From Chitinophagales bacterium (GTDB lineage Bacteria > Bacteroidota > Bacteroidia > Chitinophagales > UBA2359), in NCBI GenBank assembly GCA_041392475.1, contig JAWKLZ010000002.1:1124501-1188500 (forward strand): DNA of 64,000 nt, in the 5' to 3' direction. The notes below the pieces were generated by a model, which ran no database searches, was not told the origin of the DNA, and saw only the letters and a program-made list of their open reading frames with translations. This document shows positions 18,805 to 26,763 of this stretch, in pieces. The position numbers and the translations under genes were made by a program. The stretch's first letter is position 1. Every line of letters begins with the position of its first letter.

Positions 18805-18863
18805 TCTTGCTTCTTGCATCTTGCATCTTGCTTCTTGCATCTTGCATCTTGCATCTTGCATCT
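18805..18863. repeat. Tandem heptamer repeat TCTTGCA/TCTTGCT
   Basis: Eight consecutive 7-bp units (TCTTGCT or TCTTGCA) end three bases later, six bases before the trpS stop codon at 18869. It could expand or contract by slippage. It is a simple tandem array, not a CRISPR. Confidence 0.85.
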
Positions 18864-18868
18864 AAAGT

Positions 18869-19930
18869 CTAATAAACCAATTTCTGCAAACCTGCAATAT
18901 CTCTCACCTCCATCAAGGTTTTTTGTGCTTCCTTTCGAATGTTAGCAGAAGCTGCAAAAATTTGCGCTACAACTTCCGCTCGATTGGCCTCCAATTCTGC
19001 TTTGCGGTTTTTGACATCGTTGGTAAGTTGAACAACTACATCCGCCACTGCATTTTTGAGATCACCATATCGCCGATTGCCGCTGTTGTAGAGGTCAAGG
19101 TAGTGGGCGTACGTTTCAGTTGCACCCGAAGCCTTCATCAGTTCAAAAAGGTTTTTCACTCCTGCGCTCATTTCTTCTCCCATTCCGTCACCTGTATCTG
19201 TCACCGCCGAGCGAATCTTTTTGCGGATAGACTTTTCGGGTTCGAGCATGGCGATGTAGTGTTTCTCACCCAAACTTTTGCTCATTTTTTTGGTCGGGTC
19301 TGCCAAAGAAAGCAGCTTGGGTACTTCGGTAAACAAAGGCTCTGGCGGATAGAAATAGCGTTTTTTGAGGCGTTTGTTGAAGCGAATCGCAATGTTTCTA
19401 GACAACTCCAAATGCTGTTCTTGGTCCTTACCGACAGGAACCAATTGTGCTTTGTAAATGAGAATATCCGCCGCCTGCAAAACTGGATAATTAAACAAAC
19501 CTGCCGAAACAAATGCTTCTTTGTCTGTATCGCCCAATTGTTGTGTTTTGTCTTTGAACTGTGTCATTCGGCTCAACTCACCATAGGAGGTGAAATTGCT
19601 CAAAATCCAGCACAATTCGGTGTGTTCAGGAATGAGCGACTGAATGAATACATTGTTGATATTCACCCCACACGCTATCAGATCCATACACAAATTGATG
19701 GTACGGTCGTGCAGCTCTTTAGCTTTGTAGGGCATCGTCATAGCATGATAATCAACAACTCCATAAAAACATTGGTAGTTTTCTTGAAGTTTGATCCAGT
19801 TTTGAACTGCTCCAAAATAGTTCCCCAAATGAATATCGCCTGTGGGTTGGATGCAGGACAATATTCGCTTTTTGGTTTCTGTACCTTCCTTTGAAGGAGG
19901 ATTTTCTGTTGTTTGCGTTTTAGTGGACAT
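18869..19930 (-). CDS. trpS: Tryptophanyl-tRNA synthetase
   Basis: This class I aminoacyl-tRNA synthetase charges tRNA-Trp. It has the HIGH-type motif in PTGDIHLGNYFGAVQNW (about residues 30-46) and the KMSKS motif in KKMSKSLGEKHY (about 218-229). A DYHAMT segment and the GKDQEQHLELSR signature are typical of bacterial TrpS. The 353-residue length is slightly long; the extra N-terminus (STKTQTTENPPSKEGTETKK) is polar and lineage-specific. It heads trpS-trpE-trpG and lies behind a leader with a Trp-rich peptide and a terminator, so its expression is probably coupled to the charging of the tRNA it serves. Confidence 0.97.
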   Translation of the reverse strand: MSTKTQTTENPPSKEGTETKKRILSCIQPTGDIHLGNYFGAVQNWIKLQENYQCFYGVVDYHAMTMPYKAKELHDRTINLCMDLIACGVNINNVFIQSLIPEHTELCWILSNFTSYGELSRMTQFKDKTQQLGDTDKEAFVSAGLFNYPVLQAADILIYKAQLVPVGKDQEQHLELSRNIAIRFNKRLKKRYFYPPEPLFTEVPKLLSLADPTKKMSKSLGEKHYIAMLEPEKSIRKKIRSAVTDTGDGMGEEMSAGVKNLFELMKASGATETYAHYLDLYNSGNRRYGDLKNAVADVVVQLTNDVKNRKAELEANRAEVVAQIFAASANIRKEAQKTLMEVRDIAGLQKLVY

Positions 19931-19982
19931 TGTTTATATTTTTTGATTTTAGTTATTTTTTTTGCAACCAGATGAAATAAAA

Positions 19983-20010
19983 AAGGCTCGTTGTGGGAAC
20001 AACGAGCCTT
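19983..20010 (-). terminator. Attenuator hairpin upstream of trpS
   Basis: On the minus strand a perfect 12-bp stem (AAGGCTCGTTGT, loop TCCC, ACAACGAGCCTT) is followed by TTTTATTT. It lies 35 nt after the leader peptide's stop codon and 52 nt before the trpS start. Its left arm can also pair with CCAACG just after the leader stop, forming an alternative antiterminator stem. That is the classic attenuation layout. Confidence 0.8.
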
Positions 20011-20045
20011 TCGGATCTACATCAAACAATACATAAGACGTTGGT

Positions 20046-20105
20046 TCACACAGTTATTGAAGTCTGTATGTGCCACCACCAAGTATTATTTGTATTTTGT
20101 ATCAT
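20046..20105 (-). CDS. trpL: Candidate trp leader peptide with three consecutive Trp codons
   Basis: The 19-residue frame reads MIQNTNNTWWWHIQTSITV. The three TGG codons lie at 20073-20081. The stop is at 20046-20048, 35 nt before the terminator stem. Segment TTGGT within the Trp codons can pair with ACCAA just after the stop (region 1 with 2), and CAACG there can pair with CGTTG in the terminator's left arm (2 with 3). This allows the usual alternative folds: ribosome stalling at Trp codons would free region 2 and prevent termination. The start follows an A-rich stretch, normal for Bacteroidota. The trpL symbol is used by function, not by homology. Confidence 0.7.
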   Translation of the reverse strand: MIQNTNNTWWWHIQTSITV

Positions 20106-20128
20106 CGATTTTTTTTTATTTTGTGCTG

Positions 20129-20160
20129 CAATAATAAGCGATTTTCAGTAAAGCAACAAA
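20129..20160 (-). promoter_or_regulatory. Promoter for the trp leader and operon
   Basis: On the minus strand TTTG (20160-20157) and TATTATTG (20136-20129) are separated by 20 bp, close to the Bacteroidota -33 TTTG / -7 TAnnTTTG consensus (one mismatch in the -7 box). A start near 20122 would give a very short 5' leader before the peptide ATG at 20105, as expected for an attenuator. Confidence 0.55.
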
Positions 20161-20340
20161 TTTTTTTACCGATTCAGTTCCCGCCTACAAGAAAGGTTGT
20201 TTGACAAAATCTGTGAAATGGGACTTCATTAGTTTATCGTCTGAAAAGATTACATCCGCATTTTATTGAAGATTAATTTTTTACGAAATTATCCAAGTCT
20301 TTTATAGAATCCACAAAAATTGTAAAAAAAGCAAAAAAAG

Positions 20341-20370
20341 AAGGCACCTCCCCTTGCGGAAAGATGCCTT
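20341..20370 (-). terminator. Strong intrinsic terminator on the minus strand
   Basis: A 13-bp stem (20341-20353 with 20358-20370, including G-U pairs) with a GCAA loop on the minus strand is followed by CTTTTTTTGCTTTTTTT. It terminates a minus-strand transcript arising between here and about 20540, upstream of the trp promoter. Confidence 0.75.
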
Positions 20371-20490
20371 ATAAATATGCAACCACTCACTCTTTTTTGT
20401 TGTTAAAAAACCAGAAAGGTGTATTTTCTTTTTGTGTGTTCTCTCTGATTTTCGTTTTGCAGCAAAACTTGTTTTGTATTGCTGCCGTTT
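20341..20490 (-). ncRNA. Candidate small RNA or very short gene
   Basis: The terminator at 20341-20370 has no clear gene before it. A second hairpin (GCAGCAA with TTGCTGC, 20459-20485) lies upstream on the same strand. A 70-codon open frame (20514-20302) crosses the terminator itself, so it is probably not the product. A small RNA ending at ~20341 fits best; no promoter is certain. Confidence 0.3.
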
Positions 20491-20639
20491 GATAGTTTGG
20501 ACTATGGGCTTCAATGGGCGTTTAAAAAGAATTAATTTTTTTTTTGAAAAGATTGTATTTCGTCAATTGTAGCCATTACTTGCTCTTTTACTATTCATTA
20601 TACAATGAATTTAAAAAAAGTAATTTAAGCAGTGTTACT

Positions 20640-20647
20640 TATCTTTG
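20640..20647 (+). promoter_or_regulatory. Possible -7 promoter box TATCTTTG
   Basis: TATCTTTG matches TAnnTTTG and lies 31 nt before the preferred acyltransferase start at 20679, which argues against the upstream in-frame start at 20544. An inverted repeat ATTCATT-N4-AATGAAT lies 30 bp further upstream (20593-20610) and could be an operator. Confidence 0.45.
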
Positions 20648-20678
20648 TTGGCTTTTTCACCTAATACAAACAATTATC

Positions 20679-21284
20679 ATGTTCAACTGGTTTTTTCGCC
20701 TCGTATTCAGACTTTTTGGTTGGAAAGTAGACCCCAACTTACCCGAAGGTGCACACAATTCGGTGATGCTTGCTGCTCCACACACCAGCAATTGGGACTT
20801 TCCGTTTACCATTGCAGCTTTCGACATCTTGAATGTGGCAGTGCGATTTACGGTCAAAAAAGAATTGAATTTCTTCCCTCTTGGATGGATACTCAATTCA
20901 CTGGGAGCAATATGGGTCGATCGAAGTCCGAAGAAAGAAGGGGAAAAACGCCGCAGTATGGTAGATGTCATGACAGAACTTTTTGAAGACAGGGATAAGT
21001 TGGTTGTTTTAGTGACTCCCGAAGGCACTCGAAGCAAACAAACTATGTGGAAAACAGGGTTTTACCATGTAGCCATGAACGCCAACGTGCCAATTGCGCT
21101 CGGATATATCGATTTCAAAACAAAGATTGCAGGAGTTGGAAAGGTCATTTATCCGAGTGGCAATATGGAAAAAGACATGCGTGAAATCATGGAGTTTTAC
21201 AACACCATTAACCCAAAAATCCCTGCAAATTTCAGTGTAGATGTTCGGTATTTTGGAGAAGGAGAAAGAGTTGCTGCTCAATAA
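20679..21284 (+). CDS. PlsC-like 1-acyl-sn-glycerol-3-phosphate acyltransferase
   Basis: The 201-residue protein belongs to the lysophospholipid acyltransferase superfamily, which transfers an acyl chain to a glycerolipid or related acceptor at the inner membrane. The catalytic H-x4-D motif is in APHTSNWDF (about residues 32-40) and the acceptor-binding motif in TPEGTRSK (about 116-123). A hydrophobic N-terminal helix precedes the domain. The start at 20679 (MFNWFFRLVFRLFGW) is chosen because a -7 box lies at 20640 and the preceding in-frame residues look non-coding. It converges with a KAS III-like gene 18 bp away. The exact acceptor is unknown. Confidence 0.88.
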   Translation: MFNWFFRLVFRLFGWKVDPNLPEGAHNSVMLAAPHTSNWDFPFTIAAFDILNVAVRFTVKKELNFFPLGWILNSLGAIWVDRSPKKEGEKRRSMVDVMTELFEDRDKLVVLVTPEGTRSKQTMWKTGFYHVAMNANVPIALGYIDFKTKIAGVGKVIYPSGNMEKDMREIMEFYNTINPKIPANFSVDVRYFGEGERVAAQ

Positions 21285-21302
21285 AAAACTATGCAAAAGA
21301 TT

Positions 21303-22295
21303 TCAATATACCAACACCAAACCTCCAATAGAAAGTCCCGCTCCCGTTCCAACCAACAATAGCTTGTCTCCCCTCACAATTCGCTTGGATTCAATGGCAT
21401 CGTACAATGCCATCGGAATACTTGCTGCAATGCAGTTGCCATGCGTTTCGAGGTGTGAAAAAAACTGACTATCCTTCAATTGCAGCAACCTACGTCCCAT
21501 TTTTAGACCAGCTTTGCTTGCTTGATGTGGAATACATAGGTCAAGGTTTTTTACTTCAAAATCAAGCGGTTCAAATAAGTTTTTCACAAAAGGTGGAGTG
21601 ATTTGCATCACCAATCGCAGCAATTCACGCCCTTTCATTTGGAAAGTAAACTGCTCGTCTGCAATGGTTTTGTTGCGCCCATGTGCCACATTGCCGCCCG
21701 CCCAGACGATAGTATTTTCCACCCCTTTCGCAAAGGTCTGCATATTGGCGTTCAAAATTGCAGAAGACTCTCCTTCAAGTGACAAACCTACAATGGCAGC
21801 CGCTGCGCCATCTCCGAGCAAAGTGGAACTTTCCCAGTCTTTGTAATTCAATGACTTGGATGCAATTTCACTGCTCACAATCGCAACTCGTCGGTAACGC
21901 TGACCATCTAACAAACAACTCACCACATCCAAAGCTGTGATAAAACTCAAGCAAGTCGAATCAATATCAAAACAAGGAATACCCGCCTCCAATTTCTCCA
22001 TTTCCTTTGGAATCCAACAAGCTCGATGCGGAATCGGATAATCAAAAGATGCTCCTGCACTGACAATCAAATCCAAGTCTTCAAACACCAAATTCGCTTT
22101 CATCAATGCTTCCTGCAATGCCTGTACGCCCATATAAGCCCCTGTTTCAAAAGTAGCATAATGCCGATATTCAACGCCCGAATGTTTACAAATCCAGCCT
22201 TTTGGAATTTGATGTGCCTCCTCCAGTTCTGTAGCAGAAACTCGATGCGTGGGCAAATATTTACCCATTCCAAGAATTTTTAGGGGTTTTATCAT
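21303..22295 (-). CDS. KAS III-like 3-oxoacyl-ACP synthase
   Basis: This 330-residue thiolase-fold condensing enzyme of the FabH group joins acyl-CoA/ACP units by decarboxylative Claisen condensation. The catalytic Cys is in DIDSTCLSFITALD (about residue 117), His in CIPHQASKAGLKMG (about 258) and Asn in THGNCIAASIP (about 288). The motif GDGAAAAIV (about 165) is typical. FabH itself is usually a housekeeping gene with a longer conserved context, so this may be a paralogue for a special lipid or pigment. It is divergent from a FemAB/GNAT-like gene with a 61-bp shared promoter region and converges with a PlsC-like acyltransferase. Confidence 0.9.
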   Translation of the reverse strand: MIKPLKILGMGKYLPTHRVSATELEEAHQIPKGWICKHSGVEYRHYATFETGAYMGVQALQEALMKANLVFEDLDLIVSAGASFDYPIPHRACWIPKEMEKLEAGIPCFDIDSTCLSFITALDVVSCLLDGQRYRRVAIVSSEIASKSLNYKDWESSTLLGDGAAAAIVGLSLEGESSAILNANMQTFAKGVENTIVWAGGNVAHGRNKTIADEQFTFQMKGRELLRLVMQITPPFVKNLFEPLDFEVKNLDLCIPHQASKAGLKMGRRLLQLKDSQFFSHLETHGNCIAASIPMALYDAIESKRIVRGDKLLLVGTGAGLSIGGLVLVY

Positions 22296-22356
22296 GGTTT
22301 TTATTTACAGATTTTTTGGCTATTAAAATACAAAGTTTTTGTATTTTGTTAGGACT

Positions 22357-23511
22357 ATGGAGCATTTTGATAAAACAACCATACACACCTTATCGTTCCC
22401 CGATACCTTCAATGGACAGTACGCCAAACGCTTGCTGCTGCCATTGATAGAGAAAGGAACACTTCCGTTTTTTGCCAATGTAGATGGTAAAATTGAGTTG
22501 TTGAAGGTAGCGGGTGAGTTCATTCCCATCAGTATCACCGAACCAAGGGCAAAGGTCAAAAATTCCTATGTTTGTTCACCCATTACCCACTACGTTGATT
22601 ATGGTTTTCGAGAAATTGACATCGAATTTCCGAACCGTCCGATTCTCAATAAATGCTGTAAATCGGTGCTTTGGTGCTTCAAAACCGCATTTATTCGCCC
22701 AAGTTTTGACAAGGTGGTGATGGTCAACAACTGGCTGCTTTCGACCAATTTGTATCCCAATCTTTCGCCTGCTGACATTGAAGCCATCAACCAATTTTTG
22801 ATAGCTCGTTTTCCTGAACATGCTATTATTTACCGCTCGGTCAATCCGTTTTTGAATGGAGAACTGTTGCAGACCTTATCGGATGCAGGTTTTGATAAAA
22901 TTTTGAGCCGACAAGTGTATATGATTGACCCGAAAAAAGGGATTTACCGTAAAAAGAAAGCCTACAAAATTGACCTTGCTTTGCAGCGAAAAACTACTGA
23001 CCTCCAATGGTTCGATGCTTCTCACATTTCCCTTCAAGACCTTCCCCGCATCAAGGCTTTGTATGACGACCTCTACCTCGAAAAATATGCTGAATACAAT
23101 CCTCAATTGACACTTGATTTTTTTGAATCTGCATTGCAGCAAAAGTGGTTGAATATGTCGATATTGAAGGATAAAAATACCGATAAAATTGAAGCGGTGA
23201 TAGGTTATTTCAATCGAAATGGGGTGATGACAACGCCTTTGATTGGCTACAACCGCAGTTTGCCCCAAAAAATAGGTTTGTACCGACTGATTACCCTGCA
23301 AATCATTGAAGAGGCGGTTCGTAATGGCTATTTGCTACACATGAGTTCGGGGGCTTCTCACTTCAAAAAAATAAGAGGTGGTGAACCTTTTTTGGAGTAC
23401 AATATGGTTTATTCATTACATTTGCCCCTTGTTCGTCGTACACCGTGGAAAGCTTTTAAGGGGTTGACCAAATATTTGGCAGTGCCTATTTTTGAACGGT
23501 TTGAACTGTGA
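22357..23511 (+). CDS. GNAT/FemAB-like acyltransferase fold protein
   Basis: The 384-residue protein lacks a transmembrane segment. The C-terminal half (about 200-350) has the arrangement expected of the acyl-CoA N-acyltransferase fold: DLYLEKYAEYNPQLTLDFFESAL, AVIGYFNRNGVMTTPLIGYN and LLHMSSGASHFKKIRGGEPFLEYNMVY. This is similar to FemAB/GNAT-like proteins that transfer amino-acyl or acyl groups. I choose ATG 22357 (MEHFDKTT); the upstream in-frame start at 22339 would be a TTG. It is divergent from the KAS III-like gene, so the two may act on the same acylated product. The substrate is unknown. Confidence 0.65.
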   Translation: MEHFDKTTIHTLSFPDTFNGQYAKRLLLPLIEKGTLPFFANVDGKIELLKVAGEFIPISITEPRAKVKNSYVCSPITHYVDYGFREIDIEFPNRPILNKCCKSVLWCFKTAFIRPSFDKVVMVNNWLLSTNLYPNLSPADIEAINQFLIARFPEHAIIYRSVNPFLNGELLQTLSDAGFDKILSRQVYMIDPKKGIYRKKKAYKIDLALQRKTTDLQWFDASHISLQDLPRIKALYDDLYLEKYAEYNPQLTLDFFESALQQKWLNMSILKDKNTDKIEAVIGYFNRNGVMTTPLIGYNRSLPQKIGLYRLITLQIIEEAVRNGYLLHMSSGASHFKKIRGGEPFLEYNMVYSLHLPLVRRTPWKAFKGLTKYLAVPIFERFEL

Positions 23512-23631
23512 TACCGTTGAAGTGTTGGTTCTAATTGTTAGAAAAATGGAGAATTGAGAAAAGATTATAGTGGTGAAGAAGATTACCTTAAATTGTGGTT
23601 AAAATCATAACAAGAAATTAAAATTAGCAAA

Positions 23632-24114
23632 ATGAAACAATATAGAGACAATGGAGCGATAGGGGCTTTGTTGGATGAATACGAAAAGACTATTATTGAC
23701 CTTCAAAAGGTGATTCGCCCCATTTCTAACGAATATTTGGTGGAGATTGTCGACCCTAACACAGATGATCCTGACTGCAAATCTATCCACACAATTTTGA
23801 CGCATGTGGTGCGATCGGGTTATGGTTATGCTGTGACTATCAGGAGGTTTCTTGGAGAAAAAATTTCCATTGAATTACCTAAAGTTGATTCTATTGAAGG
23901 TTTTGAAATTGCACTGAACGATATGTTTCGGTACAACGAAAAACTATTTGAAGATTACCCCAATATCTCACTCTATGAACACGACAACGACAAAAAGATT
24001 TTGGTAAGTTGGGGACAACGTTTTGATGTCGAACAATTGTTTGAACACGCTATTGTTCATGTATTGAGACATAGAAGACAGATCGAAAGGTTTTTAATAA
24101 AACTATCCAATTAA
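23632..24114 (+). CDS. DinB-like four-helix metal-binding protein
   Basis: The 160-residue protein has a DinB/YfiT-like layout: a His in HTILTHVV (about residue 59) and the pair HAIVHVLRHRRQIERF near the C-terminus (about 138-153) can bind a divalent metal. This family includes thiol-dependent S-transferases and many proteins of unknown function. It is followed 8 bp later by a GNAT-nitrilase gene on the same strand, so the two are probably co-transcribed. Confidence 0.8.
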   Translation: MKQYRDNGAIGALLDEYEKTIIDLQKVIRPISNEYLVEIVDPNTDDPDCKSIHTILTHVVRSGYGYAVTIRRFLGEKISIELPKVDSIEGFEIALNDMFRYNEKLFEDYPNISLYEHDNDKKILVSWGQRFDVEQLFEHAIVHVLRHRRQIERFLIKLSN

Positions 24115-24121
24115 TACATAA

Positions 24122-25642
24122 ATGGAAGATATAGAAAATATTGAGTTAACTTTTTTGAGTTTAAATGATTATCAAGAGCTGAAAGAAGCCATGATTGAAT
24201 CTTATACGACTATGCCAAATTCCTATTGGGAACAGCATCAGATCAAATCATTGATCAGTCGTTTTCCTGAAGGACAAGTAGTGATTAAAATCAACCATCA
24301 AATTGCAGGATGTGCTTTGTCGATTATCGTGGATTACAGCAAATTTGATGACTACCACACTTATCAAGAAATAACGGGCAATGATACATTCAATACCCAT
24401 GCGGCAAATGGTGATATACTGTATGGGATTGATATTTTTGTGAAACCAGAATTTCGAGGTTTGCGGCTGGGACGAAGGTTGTACGATTACCGAAAAGAAC
24501 TATGCGAACGCCTCAATCTTAAAGGAGTAGCATTTGGAGGAAGGATACCGAATTACCACAAATATGCCCATGAACTTTCGCCTAAGCAGTATATTGAAAA
24601 AGTAAAAAGAAAGGAAATTCACGACCCTGTTTTGAATTTTCAAATATCCAATGATTTTCATCCTGCAAAAATTATCAAAAACTACCTCGAAGGAGATGCT
24701 TCTTCAAAGGACTACGCCGTATTACTAGAGTGGAAAAATATTTACTATGAAAAGCAGGTCAAAAAAGCCGCTATCACCAAAACCGTTGTGCGTTTGGGAT
24801 TGATTCAATGGCAAATGCGTCCTTACAAAAACTTAGAGGATTTGCTGCAACAGGCCGAATTTTTTATTGATGCAGTGTCTGGCTATCGGTCTGATTTTGC
24901 CTTATTTCCAGAGTTTTTCAATGCTCCATTGATGGCAGAAAACAACCATTTGAGTGAGTCTGATGCCATTCGAGAACTTGCTCGTCACACTGAAAGTATT
25001 GTGCAGCAATTTTCAAAATTTGCCATCTCTTATAACATCAACATCATTACGGGAAGTATGCCTGAGATATCGAATGACCGCCTCTACAATGTCGGCTATT
25101 TGTGTAAAAGAGATGGCAGTGTAGAACGCTATGAAAAACTACACGTTACGCCCGATGAATCCAAAGTCTGGGGCATGGAAGGGGGTACAAAACTGCATAC
25201 GTTTGATACCGACTGTGGAAAGATTGGCATTTTGATTTGTTATGATGTGGAGTTTCCCGAATTGAGTAGATTGCTTGCCGATGAGGGAATGGATATTTTG
25301 TTTGTGCCGTTTTTGACCGACACCCAAAATGGCTATTCTCGGGTTCGCAACTGCGCTCAAGCCAGAGCTATTGAAAATGAGTGTTATGTGGCCATTGCAG
25401 GAAGTGTGGGCAACTTGCCAAAGGTACACAATATGGATATTCAATTTGCTCAATCTATGGTGTTTACTCCTTGCGATTTTGCTTTTCCCGCCAATGGCAT
25501 TAAAGCGGAAGCGACAACGAATACCGAAATGATTTTGATAGCAGATGTGGACATTGATTTGTTGAGGGAACTCAATCAGTTTGGCAGTGTTCGGAATTTG
25601 AAGGATAGACGCAAGGATATTTTTGAGTTGAAGAAGAGGTAA
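24122..25642 (+). CDS. GNAT acetyltransferase fused to a carbon-nitrogen hydrolase
   Basis: Residues ~1-200 form a GNAT domain with the acetyl-CoA loop VKPEFRGLRLGRRLYDYRK. Residues ~220-506 form a nitrilase-superfamily amidase with the complete triad: Glu in LFPEFFNAP, Lys in YEKLHVTPDE and Cys in LICYDVEFPE. This two-domain architecture is known in bacteria and is annotated as bifunctional GNAT/carbon-nitrogen hydrolase; its physiological substrate is not settled. Length is as expected for the fusion. It follows the DinB-like gene at 8 bp. No signal peptide is seen, so it is cytoplasmic. Confidence 0.92.
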   Translation: MEDIENIELTFLSLNDYQELKEAMIESYTTMPNSYWEQHQIKSLISRFPEGQVVIKINHQIAGCALSIIVDYSKFDDYHTYQEITGNDTFNTHAANGDILYGIDIFVKPEFRGLRLGRRLYDYRKELCERLNLKGVAFGGRIPNYHKYAHELSPKQYIEKVKRKEIHDPVLNFQISNDFHPAKIIKNYLEGDASSKDYAVLLEWKNIYYEKQVKKAAITKTVVRLGLIQWQMRPYKNLEDLLQQAEFFIDAVSGYRSDFALFPEFFNAPLMAENNHLSESDAIRELARHTESIVQQFSKFAISYNINIITGSMPEISNDRLYNVGYLCKRDGSVERYEKLHVTPDESKVWGMEGGTKLHTFDTDCGKIGILICYDVEFPELSRLLADEGMDILFVPFLTDTQNGYSRVRNCAQARAIENECYVAIAGSVGNLPKVHNMDIQFAQSMVFTPCDFAFPANGIKAEATTNTEMILIADVDIDLLRELNQFGSVRNLKDRRKDIFELKKR

Positions 25643-25698
25643 AATCAATTTTAGGTAGGTTTGTTGGATTACTTGAACAGCGATTGTTGGTTGTATGA

Positions 25699-26395
25699 GA
25701 TATTTATCTAGCCCAATTGGACGAAACAGGTCAAATTGTGTGATCACAAAGTTATGGTGCAAGTGGCAATAGAGATGATGATAACGGTTCTTCTTTTGTC
25801 TATACCTCCGATAATCACTTACTGGTTTTTGCTCATACTTTCAACAATCCACTGGCTTATTACCCAGAATGGTTGCTGCTAAAAATCAATCTGGAAAGTG
25901 GAGATATAGTTTGGCAGAAACAAATAGGCGACGATGCCCATACAAGTTTCAAGATACTTGGTAGGGGACATATTGTGGACACAATATTATGGCGGAAATC
26001 TCAGCCATTTCACCTTGCTCAATGATGTGCTGGAATTGCCCGATGGAGGTTTGGCCATCACAGGAACGATTGTTCACCACAATTCAGAAGATATTTATTT
26101 GGTAAGAACAGATACCAATGGTCTCCTCACTTCAATCAACCCTCTCCAAAACCTTCAATTTAACTTCAATATTTTAACCAATCCCAACCAAGGTGTTTTC
26201 CAATTGAGCATTGCAGAAAATACAACTGAAGAATTAACCCTCACTATCTTTGATACCACAGGCAAAACCTTTTCAAAACAGACCATTCACCCACTTTCCA
26301 AAAACTTGGACTTGTCGCATTTGCCGAAAGGAATCTACTTTTTGCAGCTAAATGATGGGCTGCAATTTGGAGTGAAGCGGTTGGTGATAGATTAA
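25699..26395 (+). pseudogene. C-terminal remnant of a T9SS-exported protein
   Basis: The readable pieces are DIYLAQLDETGQIV, then a stop codon where Trp is expected, then SQSYGASGNRDDDNGSSFVYTSDNHLL. A frameshift near 25955 leads into GDILWTQYYGGNLSHF. The C-terminus, IFDTTGKTFSKQTIHPLSKN...LPKGIYFLQLNDG, is a T9SS type A sorting domain. Repeats of the type 'TDTNG...W' resemble those of the type B T9SS protein at 32346-34397. The start of the gene is missing. Two lesions show it is not functional. Confidence 0.8.
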
Positions 26396-26421
26396 TAGAA
26401 TTAAAAAAATACTGCATAAAC

Positions 26422-26470
26422 AAAAACCTCGTTCAAAACAATCTCTTGTTTCGAAGGAGGTTTCTTTTTT
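26422..26470. terminator. Bidirectional terminator
   Basis: AAACCTC (26424-26430) pairs with GAGGTTT (26457-26463), extended by TTC/GAA and further A-T pairs inside. A-rich sequence on the left and T-rich on the right allow termination of the T9SS remnant (plus) and of readthrough from the DUF11 gene (minus). Confidence 0.7.
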
Positions 26471-26763
26471 CAATAGTAACAACTCTGTTTGGCAGTGTCT
26501 ATTTTTCTCTCTCCTCTATTCGTTTCTCTATTCAAATTCCAAAATCCAGTAGAATAAAGAAAACTTCTGAGCTTCTGTGCCACCGTATTCAATCACTGCT
26601 CCAACTGTTGGCAAAGCTTCCACACAAAAAACTCTGCACCTCAGCGTCTCTGCGTTCAATTTCAAACCCTGTGCAGAAAAAATTCTCTGTGCCTACGAGT
26701 CTCTGTGTTCAATCACCGTTTGAACTGTTGTCAAAATTGGAAATTGTTGGCAAAGTTTTACAC

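Noticed and set aside
18805..18863. CRISPR-like array
   Set aside because: Units are 7 bp and contiguous with no spacers.
20046..20105. T-box riboswitch reading of the trpS leader
   Set aside because: No conserved T-box core was seen, and a Trp-codon leader peptide plus terminator explains the sequence better.
20302..20514. 70-codon open frame on the minus strand upstream of trp
   Set aside because: It runs through a strong intrinsic terminator and shows no family resemblance; a small RNA is more likely.
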